Assembly: GCF_002464935.1 (NCBI RefSeq)
Contig: NZ_NBYY01000020.1
Location: forward strand, 1 to 52,207
Length of the DNA: 52,207 nucleotides
Source of the DNA: Candidatus Enterovibrio escicola
Lineage (GTDB): Bacteria > Pseudomonadota > Gammaproteobacteria > Enterobacterales > Vibrionaceae
Direction of reading: 5' to 3'
Of this stretch, positions 39,380 through 47,487 are shown piece by piece. The notes below the pieces were generated by a model. It did not search any database. It saw only the letters and a list, made by a program, of their open reading frames with translations, and was not told the origin of the DNA. The position numbers and the translations under genes are program-made. The first letter of the stretch is position 1. The number at the start of each line of letters is the position of its first letter.

Positions 39380-40726
39380 ATGATTAAACTCAAGAAATGG
39401 TTGAAGGATAATGAAATAACAGAAGTTGAATGCGTTGTTAGTGATTTATCAGGGATTGCTCGGGGCAAGATTGCTCCCGTCGATAAGTTTCTTCATGACT
39501 GGGAGATGCGGCTACCTGAAAGTGTTTTATTACAAACAGTTACTGGTGATTATGTCGACGCTGATATTTATTATTCATTGCTTGACGAAGCCGATATTGA
39601 TTTTATCTGTAGACCTGATGACGAAGCAGTGTATAAATTACCTTGGACTATCAAGAAAACGGCACAGATTATTCACAATACGTTCGATAAAATGGGAAAC
39701 CCTCTGGAACTTTCACCGAGAAATCTACTGAGAACAGTACTGAATCTGTATGCAGAACGGAACTGGAAGCCTATTGTCGCACCGGAAATGGAATTTTATC
39801 TCACTGCATGCAGTGACAATCCAGATCTTCCCTTAAAACCCCCAGTGGGTCGTTCAGGTAGAACAGAAACGGGACGTCAGTCATTTTCTATTGATGCTGC
39901 TAATGAATTTGATCCCTTGTTTGAAGATATGTATGACTGGTGTGAAACTCAAGGTCTAGCTATTGATACCTTGATCCATGAAGAAGGTGTGGCACAGATG
40001 GAAATTAATTTTCGCCATGGTGCTCCTCTGGTATTGGCAGATCAGGTTTTTATTTTTAAACGTACTCTCAGAGAAGCAGCACTCAAACACAACGTTGTTG
40101 CCACATTTATGGCGAAACCTATCACCAATGAACCTGGTAGCGCCATGCATTTACACCAGAGTATTTTGGATGTAGAAACAGGTAAGAACGTATTTACTAA
40201 TGCAGACGGTACCAGTTCAGATCTGTTTTTCAGTCATATAGCAGGGCTACAAACATATATCCCTGAAATGTTGCCTATGTTTGCACCTAACACTAATTCT
40301 TTCCGTCGCTTCCTTCCGAGTACTTCAGCACCAGTGAATGTGGAATGGGGTGAAGAAAACCGCACTTGTGGTCTTCGAGTCCCGAGTTGTTCACCGCAAA
40401 ACCGTCGTGTGGAAAATAGACTGGCAGGTGCGGATGCTAACTGTTATCTAGCCATCGCTACAAGCTTACTTTGTGGTTACATCGGTATGGTGAAGAAATT
40501 GATACCGACACCTCCAGTGCAAGGACGTGGTTATGAACCAAGAAGTTCTTCATTGCCACATACCTTAGAGAGTGCGTTAGATCGTATGGAGCGTTGTGAT
40601 GAAGTCGCCGAGTACTTCGGCGAATCATTTGCAAAGGGATTTATCGCCGTTAAACGTGTCGAACAGGAAAATTTTAAACGAGTGATAAGTTCATGGGAAC
40701 GAGAGTTTCTATTACTCTCTGTGTAA
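39380..40726 (+). CDS. puuA: Glutamine synthetase-type ligase, probably gamma-glutamylputrescine synthetase
   Basis: The 448-residue protein belongs to the glutamine synthetase superfamily and looks most like PuuA, which starts putrescine breakdown by glutamylating the amine. Family blocks are visible: N-terminal beta-grasp (VECVVSDLSGIARGKIAP), the metal site VAPEMEFYL, EEGVAQMEINFRHG, the glutamate/ATP region FMAKPITNEPGSAMHLHQS, NSFRRFLPSTSAPVNVEWGEENR and VPSCSPQNRRVENRL. There is no adenylylation Tyr loop of GlnA type. ATG follows GAGGA by eight bases. No other puu genes are nearby, so the exact amine substrate is inferred. Confidence 0.8.
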   Translation: MIKLKKWLKDNEITEVECVVSDLSGIARGKIAPVDKFLHDWEMRLPESVLLQTVTGDYVDADIYYSLLDEADIDFICRPDDEAVYKLPWTIKKTAQIIHNTFDKMGNPLELSPRNLLRTVLNLYAERNWKPIVAPEMEFYLTACSDNPDLPLKPPVGRSGRTETGRQSFSIDAANEFDPLFEDMYDWCETQGLAIDTLIHEEGVAQMEINFRHGAPLVLADQVFIFKRTLREAALKHNVVATFMAKPITNEPGSAMHLHQSILDVETGKNVFTNADGTSSDLFFSHIAGLQTYIPEMLPMFAPNTNSFRRFLPSTSAPVNVEWGEENRTCGLRVPSCSPQNRRVENRLAGADANCYLAIATSLLCGYIGMVKKLIPTPPVQGRGYEPRSSSLPHTLESALDRMERCDEVAEYFGESFAKGFIAVKRVEQENFKRVISSWEREFLLLSV

Positions 40727-40802
40727 GCCTGATTTCCTGTGCAAATTGGATTGACCCTGTTAATCAATTGACAGTATCGATGAGCTAACGTCCAATATAG
40801 TT

Positions 40803-40905
40803 AATCCAAATTGCGCATAGGAAATGAATTAAATATCCAAGTCGAGATTTGATAGGTTAAATAAAACTATCAGTCGCATAATGATTTTGGTATGAATAAT
40901 TTAAC
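40803..40905 (+). mobile_element. Solo IS982 left end
   Basis: AATCCAAATTGCGCATAGGAAATG and about 80 following bases match the left end and leader of the IS982 copies, ending at ATGAATAATTTAA (the transposase start). No coding region follows. Confidence 0.65.
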
Positions 40906-41018
40906 AGTCAGAAATTTTAATGTAGTTTCTCGTAGTATTGATACTGTGATTGTCGGTTATTCTCCTATAATTCTCTCTTCCTGACCGTTGATTATTATGT
41001 CATAGCTTCTACCCTCAG

Positions 41019-41189
41019 TCAGATTTTCTGATAATTGCGAGATATATAGATTTTAGGTGTGCCTACCACTGCTGCTGCCATGTCCGCTAGGAACATCCGT
41101 GACTGGAGCATTGCTTGGTCAATTAATTGTTTCAGCGTTAGCCCTTTCATGAACGTGTCAAATACCAACAGACTGTAGCACCTAATACA
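41019..41189 (-). other. Unidentified open stretch, possible gene fragment
   Basis: The minus strand is open for about 57 codons and reads LVFDTFMKGLTLKQLIDQAM, then FLADMAAAVVGTPKIYISRN before a stop. The composition is protein-like, but I do not recognise a family. It begins at the 44-bp palindrome and has no start signal, so it may be the tail of a gene cut by that insertion. Confidence 0.3.
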
Positions 41190-41194
41190 TAGGT

Positions 41195-41238
41195 AACCTC
41201 AGATCTGCATGAACGCTTGCTTATACAGATCTGAGGTT
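41195..41238. repeat. Second 44-bp palindrome of IS982 right-end sequence
   Basis: AACCTCAGATCTGCATGAAC continues to CTTATACAGATCTGAGGTT, giving two inverted copies of the IS982 right end in exactly 44 bp, the same size and layout as 14669-14712. It abuts an IS30 relic at 41239. Confidence 0.8.
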
Positions 41239-41560
41239 GATATTGTAAATTCCACCTTCCATGACTTAAAAACCCTCACGTCCAACAACTATACAGCGTT
41301 CTCAGGTCATGAAGAGGTTGCTGAAAGCATAGACGTTGATTTTTATTTTGCCAGCCCTTATCGGTCACGTGATCAGGGAATGAATGAACATACCAAAAGT
41401 TTGATAAAGAGAGTTTACTCAAGGGAACTGACTTCAATGAAATAAGTAATGAATAAATTGCCAAGATAGAACACGTGCTAGAGCGAGTCTTGGGTATCGC
41501 TCTCCTAACGATGTTTTTTAGAGTACTTGCTAGCGGTTTAAAATATAACATCTGTGCATT
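41239..41560 (+). pseudogene. IS30-family transposase, C-terminal relic
   Basis: The plus strand reads VDIVNSTFHDLKTLTSNNYTA, then FSGHEEVAESIDVDFYFASP and YRSRDQGMNEHTKSLIKRVY. This is the IS30 catalytic block (KTLTSDNG-EF--HE-VA---DVDFYFA-PY-SWERG-NEN-NGLIR), in which the Asp of SDNG has become Asn and the DDE Glu becomes part of NEH. Another frame continues to ASGLKYNICAF, the usual IS30 tail. No N-terminal part is attached. Confidence 0.7.
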
Positions 41561-41835
41561 TTAGATTAAGGAAGGCGCATAATTGTGGCAGTTATTATCT
41601 GAATTCAGGGGGATATGATAATGGATATAACATTGTTTCGTGGTAAGAAAAAACACTTTTGGTAACATCTAAAATATTTTAAAAGGAATAGAGAACGAAT
41701 TATGCAAGCTAGACACTCATGATCAGTAGATAAAGGAAAGATATTATTGTAGGTGACCTCTATTAATAATCTGGTTTGTAGCTCGCCGGAAAATGAACTA
41801 GATCTATGAGCGCAGGCTCATGAACATAGCTTATG
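41561..41835. other. Intergenic DNA downstream of the polysaccharide cluster
   Basis: No gene is recognised. A small hairpin (ATGAGC-GCAG-GCTCAT, 41806-41821) lies just past the end of the sugar transferase gene and could end its transcript. It lacks a clear T-run on the minus strand, so the terminator assignment is weak. Confidence 0.35.
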
Positions 41836-42510
41836 TCACTGACCGTGACCCCTTACCATGACCATTATGGTTTTAAATATAATGTAGCAATCCATTTTGA
41901 ACCACATCCTCAGTGAGGAGAGGGATAATGCATAGGAATGGTCAAACCCTACCTTCGAACGTACATCTTCAATGCAGGTATCATAACCTTGGTTAATTTG
42001 GGCTAGACCTGTAATTCCAGGTCTAACTCCATAGGTGCGGTCAGCAAAGTAGGGAATGGCATTTTCTAGTTCTTGATAAAAACTAGGACGCTCAGGGCGT
42101 GGGCCAATAATTGACATGTCACCAACTATTACATTGATAAATTGAGGTAGTTCGTCCAATCGAGATTTTCTCAAAAAACGGCCAATTCTGGTTACACGCG
42201 GATCACTTTCGGTTGCCCATGTTGCCCCAGTTACCCTTTCAGCATCGATATGCATGGTGCGAAACTTCATCATATGGAAAATTAAACTTCGGTCGGGTAG
42301 TGCACGTCCAATTCGTATTTGACGAAAAAGGATTGGACCCGGACTGTCGAGTTTTATTGCAATAAAAATAAGTGGGTACAGGGGGAGTGTTAACCACAAT
42401 CCGATAACTGAAAACAGAATATCAAAGACACGTTTTATTGTTGCAGTGGTAGGATTAATGTCACTTTTTCTGTATGTATGCTGCGTGTCTACCCTGTTTT
42501 TATGATACAT
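41836..42510 (-). CDS. Initiating sugar-phosphate transferase (SypR/WcaJ-like)
   Basis: This enzyme transfers a sugar-1-phosphate to undecaprenyl phosphate and so starts repeat-unit synthesis. At 224 residues it is the short, catalytic-domain-only type with one N-terminal membrane segment (VFDILFSVIGLWLTLPLYPL). Bacterial sugar transferase motifs are complete: DSPGPILFRQIRIG, FHMMKFRTM, DPRVTRIGRFLRKSRLDELP, GDMSIIGPRPERP and YGVRPGITGLAQI. The start is ATG. It is the last gene of the cluster, 67 bp after the GT2 gene. The place and type match sypR of Vibrio fischeri. Confidence 0.9.
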   Translation of the reverse strand: MYHKNRVDTQHTYRKSDINPTTATIKRVFDILFSVIGLWLTLPLYPLIFIAIKLDSPGPILFRQIRIGRALPDRSLIFHMMKFRTMHIDAERVTGATWATESDPRVTRIGRFLRKSRLDELPQFINVIVGDMSIIGPRPERPSFYQELENAIPYFADRTYGVRPGITGLAQINQGYDTCIEDVRSKVGFDHSYALSLSSLRMWFKMDCYIIFKTIMVMVRGHGQ

Positions 42511-42577
42511 AGTTGCTACATCTTTCTTTGAGGCGACGAGATGTGATGATCATTTTCAGGTATCTCAATATGCATAT

Positions 42578-43822
42578 TCATCTTTTTTTCTCAATAGAAT
42601 TGTATGTAGGTAAACAGACCCGCTGCCAGCGACCTTTTTCAAGACCAACAATGTATCGAAGAGCACCAAGCATATTGGCGGTATGACTTGACACCAGATA
42701 ACACAGTGTTGCCAGCAGCGAATTTTTTGGGGTGATATTGCAAACAACGAAAAATGTGACGACGATGTAGGTTACTGATTGTAGCGCAGCTCCGACAGCA
42801 AATAAAATGTGGTATTGTGCTAGCCATAACCATGCGAGTAATGCAGTTAACATTAGGAAAGGCATGACGACACGAAGTGCTTTGCCTGAGATGAAGGTAA
42901 ATGCAATGCCACCGTGCTGAGGGTGAAGCAAGTTCATCAAACGGAGTAATTGCTGATAATTACCCGCTCCGATTCGAAGACGACGTTTGAAATTTTGGTT
43001 AGCATTTGTCGGCTCGAGTTCAATAGCACAAATTGCTTTATCAACACTTGAACGGTATCCGCGTGCTACGATCTTCGTCGGAAGTACAAAGTCATCATTA
43101 ATAGTATCTTCTTCAAGAGGTGAAAACAGACTGCGGCGAAATAAATATAAAGCGCCATGTGCCCCAAGTGTCGAACCCAGTTGGGCTTCTTGGTATTGAA
43201 GAGTACTCTGATATTCCCAGTATTTTTTCTCCCCTTTTGAAGGATAAAGTAATTGGTAACGACCATTCACTACACCGACAAGAGGGTCAATGAAATATGT
43301 TGCTGCAATCAATAATGCATCAACAGAAATAAGTGCAGATACATCACTCATCACAACAATATCATCTCCGATCGAAGGCATAATTTTATTAATCACGGCA
43401 ACCTTACCTTCGTTCTCTTCATACTCGATAATAGTCATCTTTAAATGTTGACAAGTCACTTCTCGAAGGGTTTCACTTGCAATGTAAGCTGTGTTATCCG
43501 TACAGCCATCACATGCTAATATCACGCACAATTTATTGCTCGGATAATCGAGTGATGAGAGATTACGGATCTTATCTGCAATCCATTTAGCTTCGTTATA
43601 TGCTGGCATCAGTACTACCATACTGGAAAGCTGGTTATCCGATTCGGTATTGTTGTAACTGCGTGTTGGTGATGGTATCAACTTAGGAGGAAAGTAACGC
43701 ACCAGCACACGTAGTAGTAGGGGATAGCCGAGATGATGATAAATCACCAAGTAGGTGCTAACGGCTGTAACCCAAATAATCCAAGTGTTATCCATATTGT
43801 GATATTTCCGTAAGCGCATCAT
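42578..43822 (-). CDS. Membrane GT2 glycosyltransferase (SypQ-like)
   Basis: A family 2 processive-type glycosyltransferase of 414 residues. It has one N-terminal membrane segment (about 14-42), a GT-A domain with MPAYNEA (72-78), CDGCTD (104-109) and SDVSAL (159-164, metal-binding Asp region), then a KRRLRIGAGNYQQL block in place of the QxxRW signature. Three or four C-terminal membrane helices follow. It likely adds a sugar on the cytoplasmic face. ATG at 43822 overlaps the previous gene by 35 bp; ATG at 43795 (MDNTWIIW) would reduce this to 8 bp. The position equals sypQ. Confidence 0.85.
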   Translation of the reverse strand: MMRLRKYHNMDNTWIIWVTAVSTYLVIYHHLGYPLLLRVLVRYFPPKLIPSPTRSYNNTESDNQLSSMVVLMPAYNEAKWIADKIRNLSSLDYPSNKLCVILACDGCTDNTAYIASETLREVTCQHLKMTIIEYEENEGKVAVINKIMPSIGDDIVVMSDVSALISVDALLIAATYFIDPLVGVVNGRYQLLYPSKGEKKYWEYQSTLQYQEAQLGSTLGAHGALYLFRRSLFSPLEEDTINDDFVLPTKIVARGYRSSVDKAICAIELEPTNANQNFKRRLRIGAGNYQQLLRLMNLLHPQHGGIAFTFISGKALRVVMPFLMLTALLAWLWLAQYHILFAVGAALQSVTYIVVTFFVVCNITPKNSLLATLCYLVSSHTANMLGALRYIVGLEKGRWQRVCLPTYNSIEKKR

Positions 43823-44867
43823 AGGCGCTTACCATGGTACGGATGTTTGCGTTTAATACAACAAATTGGCGAGGACTTGTAACTATGCCTTCGTAAAGGT
43901 ATGTCAAGATCTTTTCTGCCATGTCTTTTGCATCTCCTACCTTGAGAACTATGCCACTTTTTGGACAAAGCGTTTCGATGGCACCACCAACATTCGTTAG
44001 AGCAGTCGGAATATCACATGCCTGTGCTTCGAGTGAAGCAAGTGGAAAACCTTCATTATAGGAGGGCAAACAAAAAAGGTCTAACGCTTGGTAAAAGCAG
44101 GTCATGTTGTTGACATATCCCAGAAAATGCACTCGATCAGTGATTTTCAAAGACGTGGATAACGCGATGAGTTCATCCTTAAGCGAACCGATTCCTGCGA
44201 TGGCAAGATGAACATCAGACGGTAATATAGACATAGCCTCAATTAAAACATGGTGGCCTTTTACACCCTCTAATCGGCCACTAACACCGATAAGTTTAAT
44301 GTCCTTTAGTAAGTTCAATTCTTCCCGTGCACTATTTTGGTTACCAGGAATATACTTGTCAATGTCTATACCATTTTTTATGACTTGAATATTTTTCATT
44401 CCGACTAAGGTGTTCAATGTGTTAGCGACGGTATCGGCATCCGCAATTACTGTTGGTGTTGTTAGGAAATTAATAATTCTTTGCAGTAATTGATGGCGTT
44501 TATTTTTGTAATGCCAAGCATCATGTTCTGTATGGATAAGTGATATACGTGCTAAGCGAGAGGCCAGCCCAGCGTAAAAATAAGGACCAATATGATGTGT
44601 GTGTACGACATCGGCGTGAAGTTGAATAAAAATGCGCAGCAATTGAAAAATTAATACCAGAGAAAAACCAGCTGGCTTGTTGAGAAAAATTAATTGTTCT
44701 TGAAAATATTCTAATTGAGGCCATGCCTCAATCGCAGACTCTTTGTCCCCTTCTAGGCTGATGATTGTCATTTGTTGGCTGTAGTTCGAGAATCGCAATA
44801 ATCCAAGAACCATGGTTTCAAGCCCACCGACTTTTAAATGCTGTACGACTTGAATGATTGTTTTCAA
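43788..44867 (-). CDS. GT4 glycosyltransferase (SypP-like)
   Basis: A retaining GT-B glycosyltransferase of 359 residues. The N-terminal VVQHLKVGGLETMV is the typical family 1/4 acceptor-domain start with a glycine-rich loop. VVHTHHIGPYFYAGLASRLA, the linker IKNGIDIDKYIPG, GVSGRLEGVKGHHVLIEAM and the donor-site EGFPLASLEAQACDIP (E-x7-E, about residues 270-280) follow. The start is TTG with GAGGT eight bases upstream. A sigma54-like site lies 59-72 bases before it. The place fits sypP, which also begins a sigma54-dependent unit in Vibrio fischeri. Confidence 0.88.
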   Translation of the reverse strand: MKTIIQVVQHLKVGGLETMVLGLLRFSNYSQQMTIISLEGDKESAIEAWPQLEYFQEQLIFLNKPAGFSLVLIFQLLRIFIQLHADVVHTHHIGPYFYAGLASRLARISLIHTEHDAWHYKNKRHQLLQRIINFLTTPTVIADADTVANTLNTLVGMKNIQVIKNGIDIDKYIPGNQNSAREELNLLKDIKLIGVSGRLEGVKGHHVLIEAMSILPSDVHLAIAGIGSLKDELIALSTSLKITDRVHFLGYVNNMTCFYQALDLFCLPSYNEGFPLASLEAQACDIPTALTNVGGAIETLCPKSGIVLKVGDAKDMAEKILTYLYEGIVTSPRQFVVLNANIRTMVSAYDALTEISQYG

Positions 44868-44925
44868 GATTACCTCAAATACAATGAATAAACATTTGTT
44901 AGGATGAAACAGGTTTTATATTCAA

Positions 44926-44939
44926 GCAAGATTCATACC
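44926..44939 (-). promoter_or_regulatory. Sigma54-type -24/-12 promoter upstream of the SypP-like gene
   Basis: On the coding strand, GGTATGAATCTTGC has GG and GC separated by exactly ten bases, with TTGC at the -12 element, flanked as GGGTATGAATCTTGCTTG. The consensus is TGGCAC-N5-TTGC. The predicted transcript start (about 44914) would leave a leader of about 47 bases before the TTG start at 44867. No enhancer site was confirmed upstream. Confidence 0.5.
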
Positions 44940-45029
44940 CTATATATAATTAATTGATAATTTTGGGTTTAAAATAAATCCAACGGGTGTAGTTGCCTAT
45001 TATTTGTATTCTAGGAGGTTATATGAGAA

Positions 45030-47432
45030 TCACTGGGTGAGGTTAATGATTTGTTGACGCCACGTGCTAAGTTGATATTTCCCCACATTCTTCATGACTT
45101 GCCATTCATCAGGGATCTCTCGGCGTAATTGATTCAAGAGTGACTTGGCGGTGCTGTCGTATTGTGCTTGGTTAACTAACCAGAGTAACCAACGGTGATC
45201 GATGATACCCTCCATCATTTCATAAAGCACAATGTTAATATCAGGCTCTTTAGGGCAAGGGTATTTTGAAGGATACAGGAATTGTACATCAATTTCTCGA
45301 CCATCAGTAGGGTCGAAGGGGTCGGCGGTGGGCATGCGTCCGTGCCATTTTAAGAATCCATCCGCTCCGGATTTCCAGAGATAAAACCCAGCTGCGGCAC
45401 GTGGATTAGGCAGGTTGTAAAGCCAAACTTTACGATCATCTTGTTGTGCATCCTGTATTTCCTTTTTGTCGGCACCAAACCCATCATTGATGAGGATCAT
45501 ATCGAACATGGGAAGGTATTTTTTGTCTTCCTCATGGTTAAGGTGTCCGGCTAATTTTGCACTGGGCGCCAATAACGAAAAGTTTCGGTACATTTCTTTG
45601 AAAAGATCAACATTTCCAGGATTACTTGGTTCATCTGCAATTGACCAATATGGGGAGTTATGAAGACGTTGTTTGTGTTGCATCTCCAGCCTTGCAATCA
45701 CATTGGCGGCATTGCTTGAACCAAGTATCTGACTTAATCGCTTAGCCGGAGCATATGCTAGCGGAGCGTAAAATCCCATTTTGTTTAACAAAATAGAAAG
45801 TGTTTCAAACTCTTCATTCAATTCGTCATTGTGTGGTGTTGGGTATGGGGGAGAAATGCCAGTTAAACCCAGCTTCCTAAGGTACTTAAGATCACAGATC
45901 ATCGCTTGTTCTCCAAATGAAGATAATGTCTCGAACCAGCCAAAGTAAACAGGTTTTTCCAAATAAATACCGACGGGTTTCGTTAGATCTGGCAATGTAA
46001 CAGGTATAATTTTGACACTGAACGGAGCGCTTAAGCTTTTCCCCTGCATCATGATATGCAGTTCCCCTTGGTATTTTCCTGCAGGTATTCCTTGCGGCAC
46101 ATCCACGCGAACCATCAATTGTCTTGGCATGGCCAAATCAGTATTTTCTGGCATTAGTCCATGTCGTAAGTAGGTATCTTTGACTTCAAGTAAGGTCGAT
46201 GACAGGTGTGTGCGAATCAGGTGCCATTGGCTCCAATGTACAGTGGTGGGAATCGTAATGCCGTTTTTTTTTGGTTTTTTCACCATAATGAAAGGAGCAC
46301 CTAGGATATTTCCTTGTTGAAATAAAAACTCTGCAATGACAGATATGCCAGGTACGGCGTAAAGCATCGATGCCGTCGCCTTGAGACTGGGTTGTCCCGT
46401 TGAAGATTGACGCCAATCTTCAACTGGCCAGTTTCTTTTCCACCACACTTTACGTTGGCGAGTGAGCATATCAAGGATCATAGGATTGGTACTTGGTACA
46501 GCTAAAATGGCACTAACAAATTGCGCGTCGATTGAATCACCACGTAAACGCAGTATCACTGGCTTTCCATCACTTACAACATTGAAAGTTATGCGGTCAT
46601 CTATTCTTTTTCCAAAGTGTTCCCAACTGTTACTCTCTGGTGACACTTGGATATCTCGCCGACCAAGGTAAACATGTTCAATCCACTCCATCGGAGAACG
46701 GTTCTGCACATATACACGTCGACCATTGGCGTAAATTTCCCTTTGTAAAGGGTGTGGGAGATATTCCCACTCACCTGCATCCCTTAACCACAGTGTAATT
46801 TGCCACTTTCCGACAGGTAAGGGTAATTCTACGGTATCAATTCCTCGAATTCCATCAATAGTCAGGCTATCCGAAAGTTGCATTCTCGTACTTCGATCAA
46901 TGGAATCTAACATTTTTCCTGTTAGCATGCCGGTATGGACGGTTAAAGGCTTAAAACCAGGCCAAATAGCGCTGTCGACAGGCCCTAAATCCCATGCATA
47001 AATGTTTTCTCCAATGGGTTTCGGTATTACAATATTGGCGGAAATTATGGAAAATCCCTGTCGAGGTTCACTAGGGAAAAGTATGATCTGTTGGAGTGTT
47101 GAGAGATTAAGCTGACGACCGTTCGGGGTTCTTAGGCTGGCAAAAGATATATGTAATTCAAACTCACCAAAAGGGATCACACGTTCTAAGTTGGCGCGAT
47201 CGGCGTAGCTAGGATTCTGAGTATCATCTGCTCGAATAACCAAGGTGATGTTAGCATCCGACAGGTTGGTGCCTTTAATCAGTAGTAGCGTGGTTTCAGA
47301 TACGGAATTTAATTTAGATTCTTCTAGTAGAATTTTAGATACTGCAGGTGTGCAAATTATCAATAATAAGGTGAACAGTAAAAAAAAAACATTATTTATT
47401 CCTTTCTTCACTTGTATAAGAAGAATTCTCAT
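45030..47432 (-). CDS. Large secreted protein with glycoside hydrolase-like C-terminal region
   Basis: This 800-residue protein starts MRILLIQVKKGINNVFFLL, with a signal peptide or membrane anchor (about residues 14-32) and GGAG eight bases before the ATG. The middle (about 330-480) looks beta-rich, with a segment like VRVDVPQGIPAGKYQGELHI found in Ig-like domains of DUF4091-type proteins. The last ~310 residues resemble a TIM barrel: GIYLEKPVYFGW, LRKLGLTGISPPYPTP, YWSIADEPSNPGN (acidic Asp-Glu pair, about 595-605), FDMILINDGFG and GADGFLKWHG. It may be a carbohydrate-active enzyme acting on the polymer outside the cytoplasm. It lies between the SypO-like and SypP-like genes, where V. fischeri has no gene. 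The substrate is unknown. Confidence 0.6.
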   Translation of the reverse strand: MRILLIQVKKGINNVFFLLFTLLLIICTPAVSKILLEESKLNSVSETTLLLIKGTNLSDANITLVIRADDTQNPSYADRANLERVIPFGEFELHISFASLRTPNGRQLNLSTLQQIILFPSEPRQGFSIISANIVIPKPIGENIYAWDLGPVDSAIWPGFKPLTVHTGMLTGKMLDSIDRSTRMQLSDSLTIDGIRGIDTVELPLPVGKWQITLWLRDAGEWEYLPHPLQREIYANGRRVYVQNRSPMEWIEHVYLGRRDIQVSPESNSWEHFGKRIDDRITFNVVSDGKPVILRLRGDSIDAQFVSAILAVPSTNPMILDMLTRQRKVWWKRNWPVEDWRQSSTGQPSLKATASMLYAVPGISVIAEFLFQQGNILGAPFIMVKKPKKNGITIPTTVHWSQWHLIRTHLSSTLLEVKDTYLRHGLMPENTDLAMPRQLMVRVDVPQGIPAGKYQGELHIMMQGKSLSAPFSVKIIPVTLPDLTKPVGIYLEKPVYFGWFETLSSFGEQAMICDLKYLRKLGLTGISPPYPTPHNDELNEEFETLSILLNKMGFYAPLAYAPAKRLSQILGSSNAANVIARLEMQHKQRLHNSPYWSIADEPSNPGNVDLFKEMYRNFSLLAPSAKLAGHLNHEEDKKYLPMFDMILINDGFGADKKEIQDAQQDDRKVWLYNLPNPRAAAGFYLWKSGADGFLKWHGRMPTADPFDPTDGREIDVQFLYPSKYPCPKEPDINIVLYEMMEGIIDHRWLLWLVNQAQYDSTAKSLLNQLRREIPDEWQVMKNVGKYQLSTWRQQIINLTQ

Positions 47433-47487
47433 TTTATTCTCCTATTTATCGCCTAGTAGGAATCCAAGTCATTTTGGAAATACCATT

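Noticed and set aside
41276-41551. 91-codon minus-strand frame
   Set aside because: Antisense to the IS30 relic, whose plus-strand translation matches the family.
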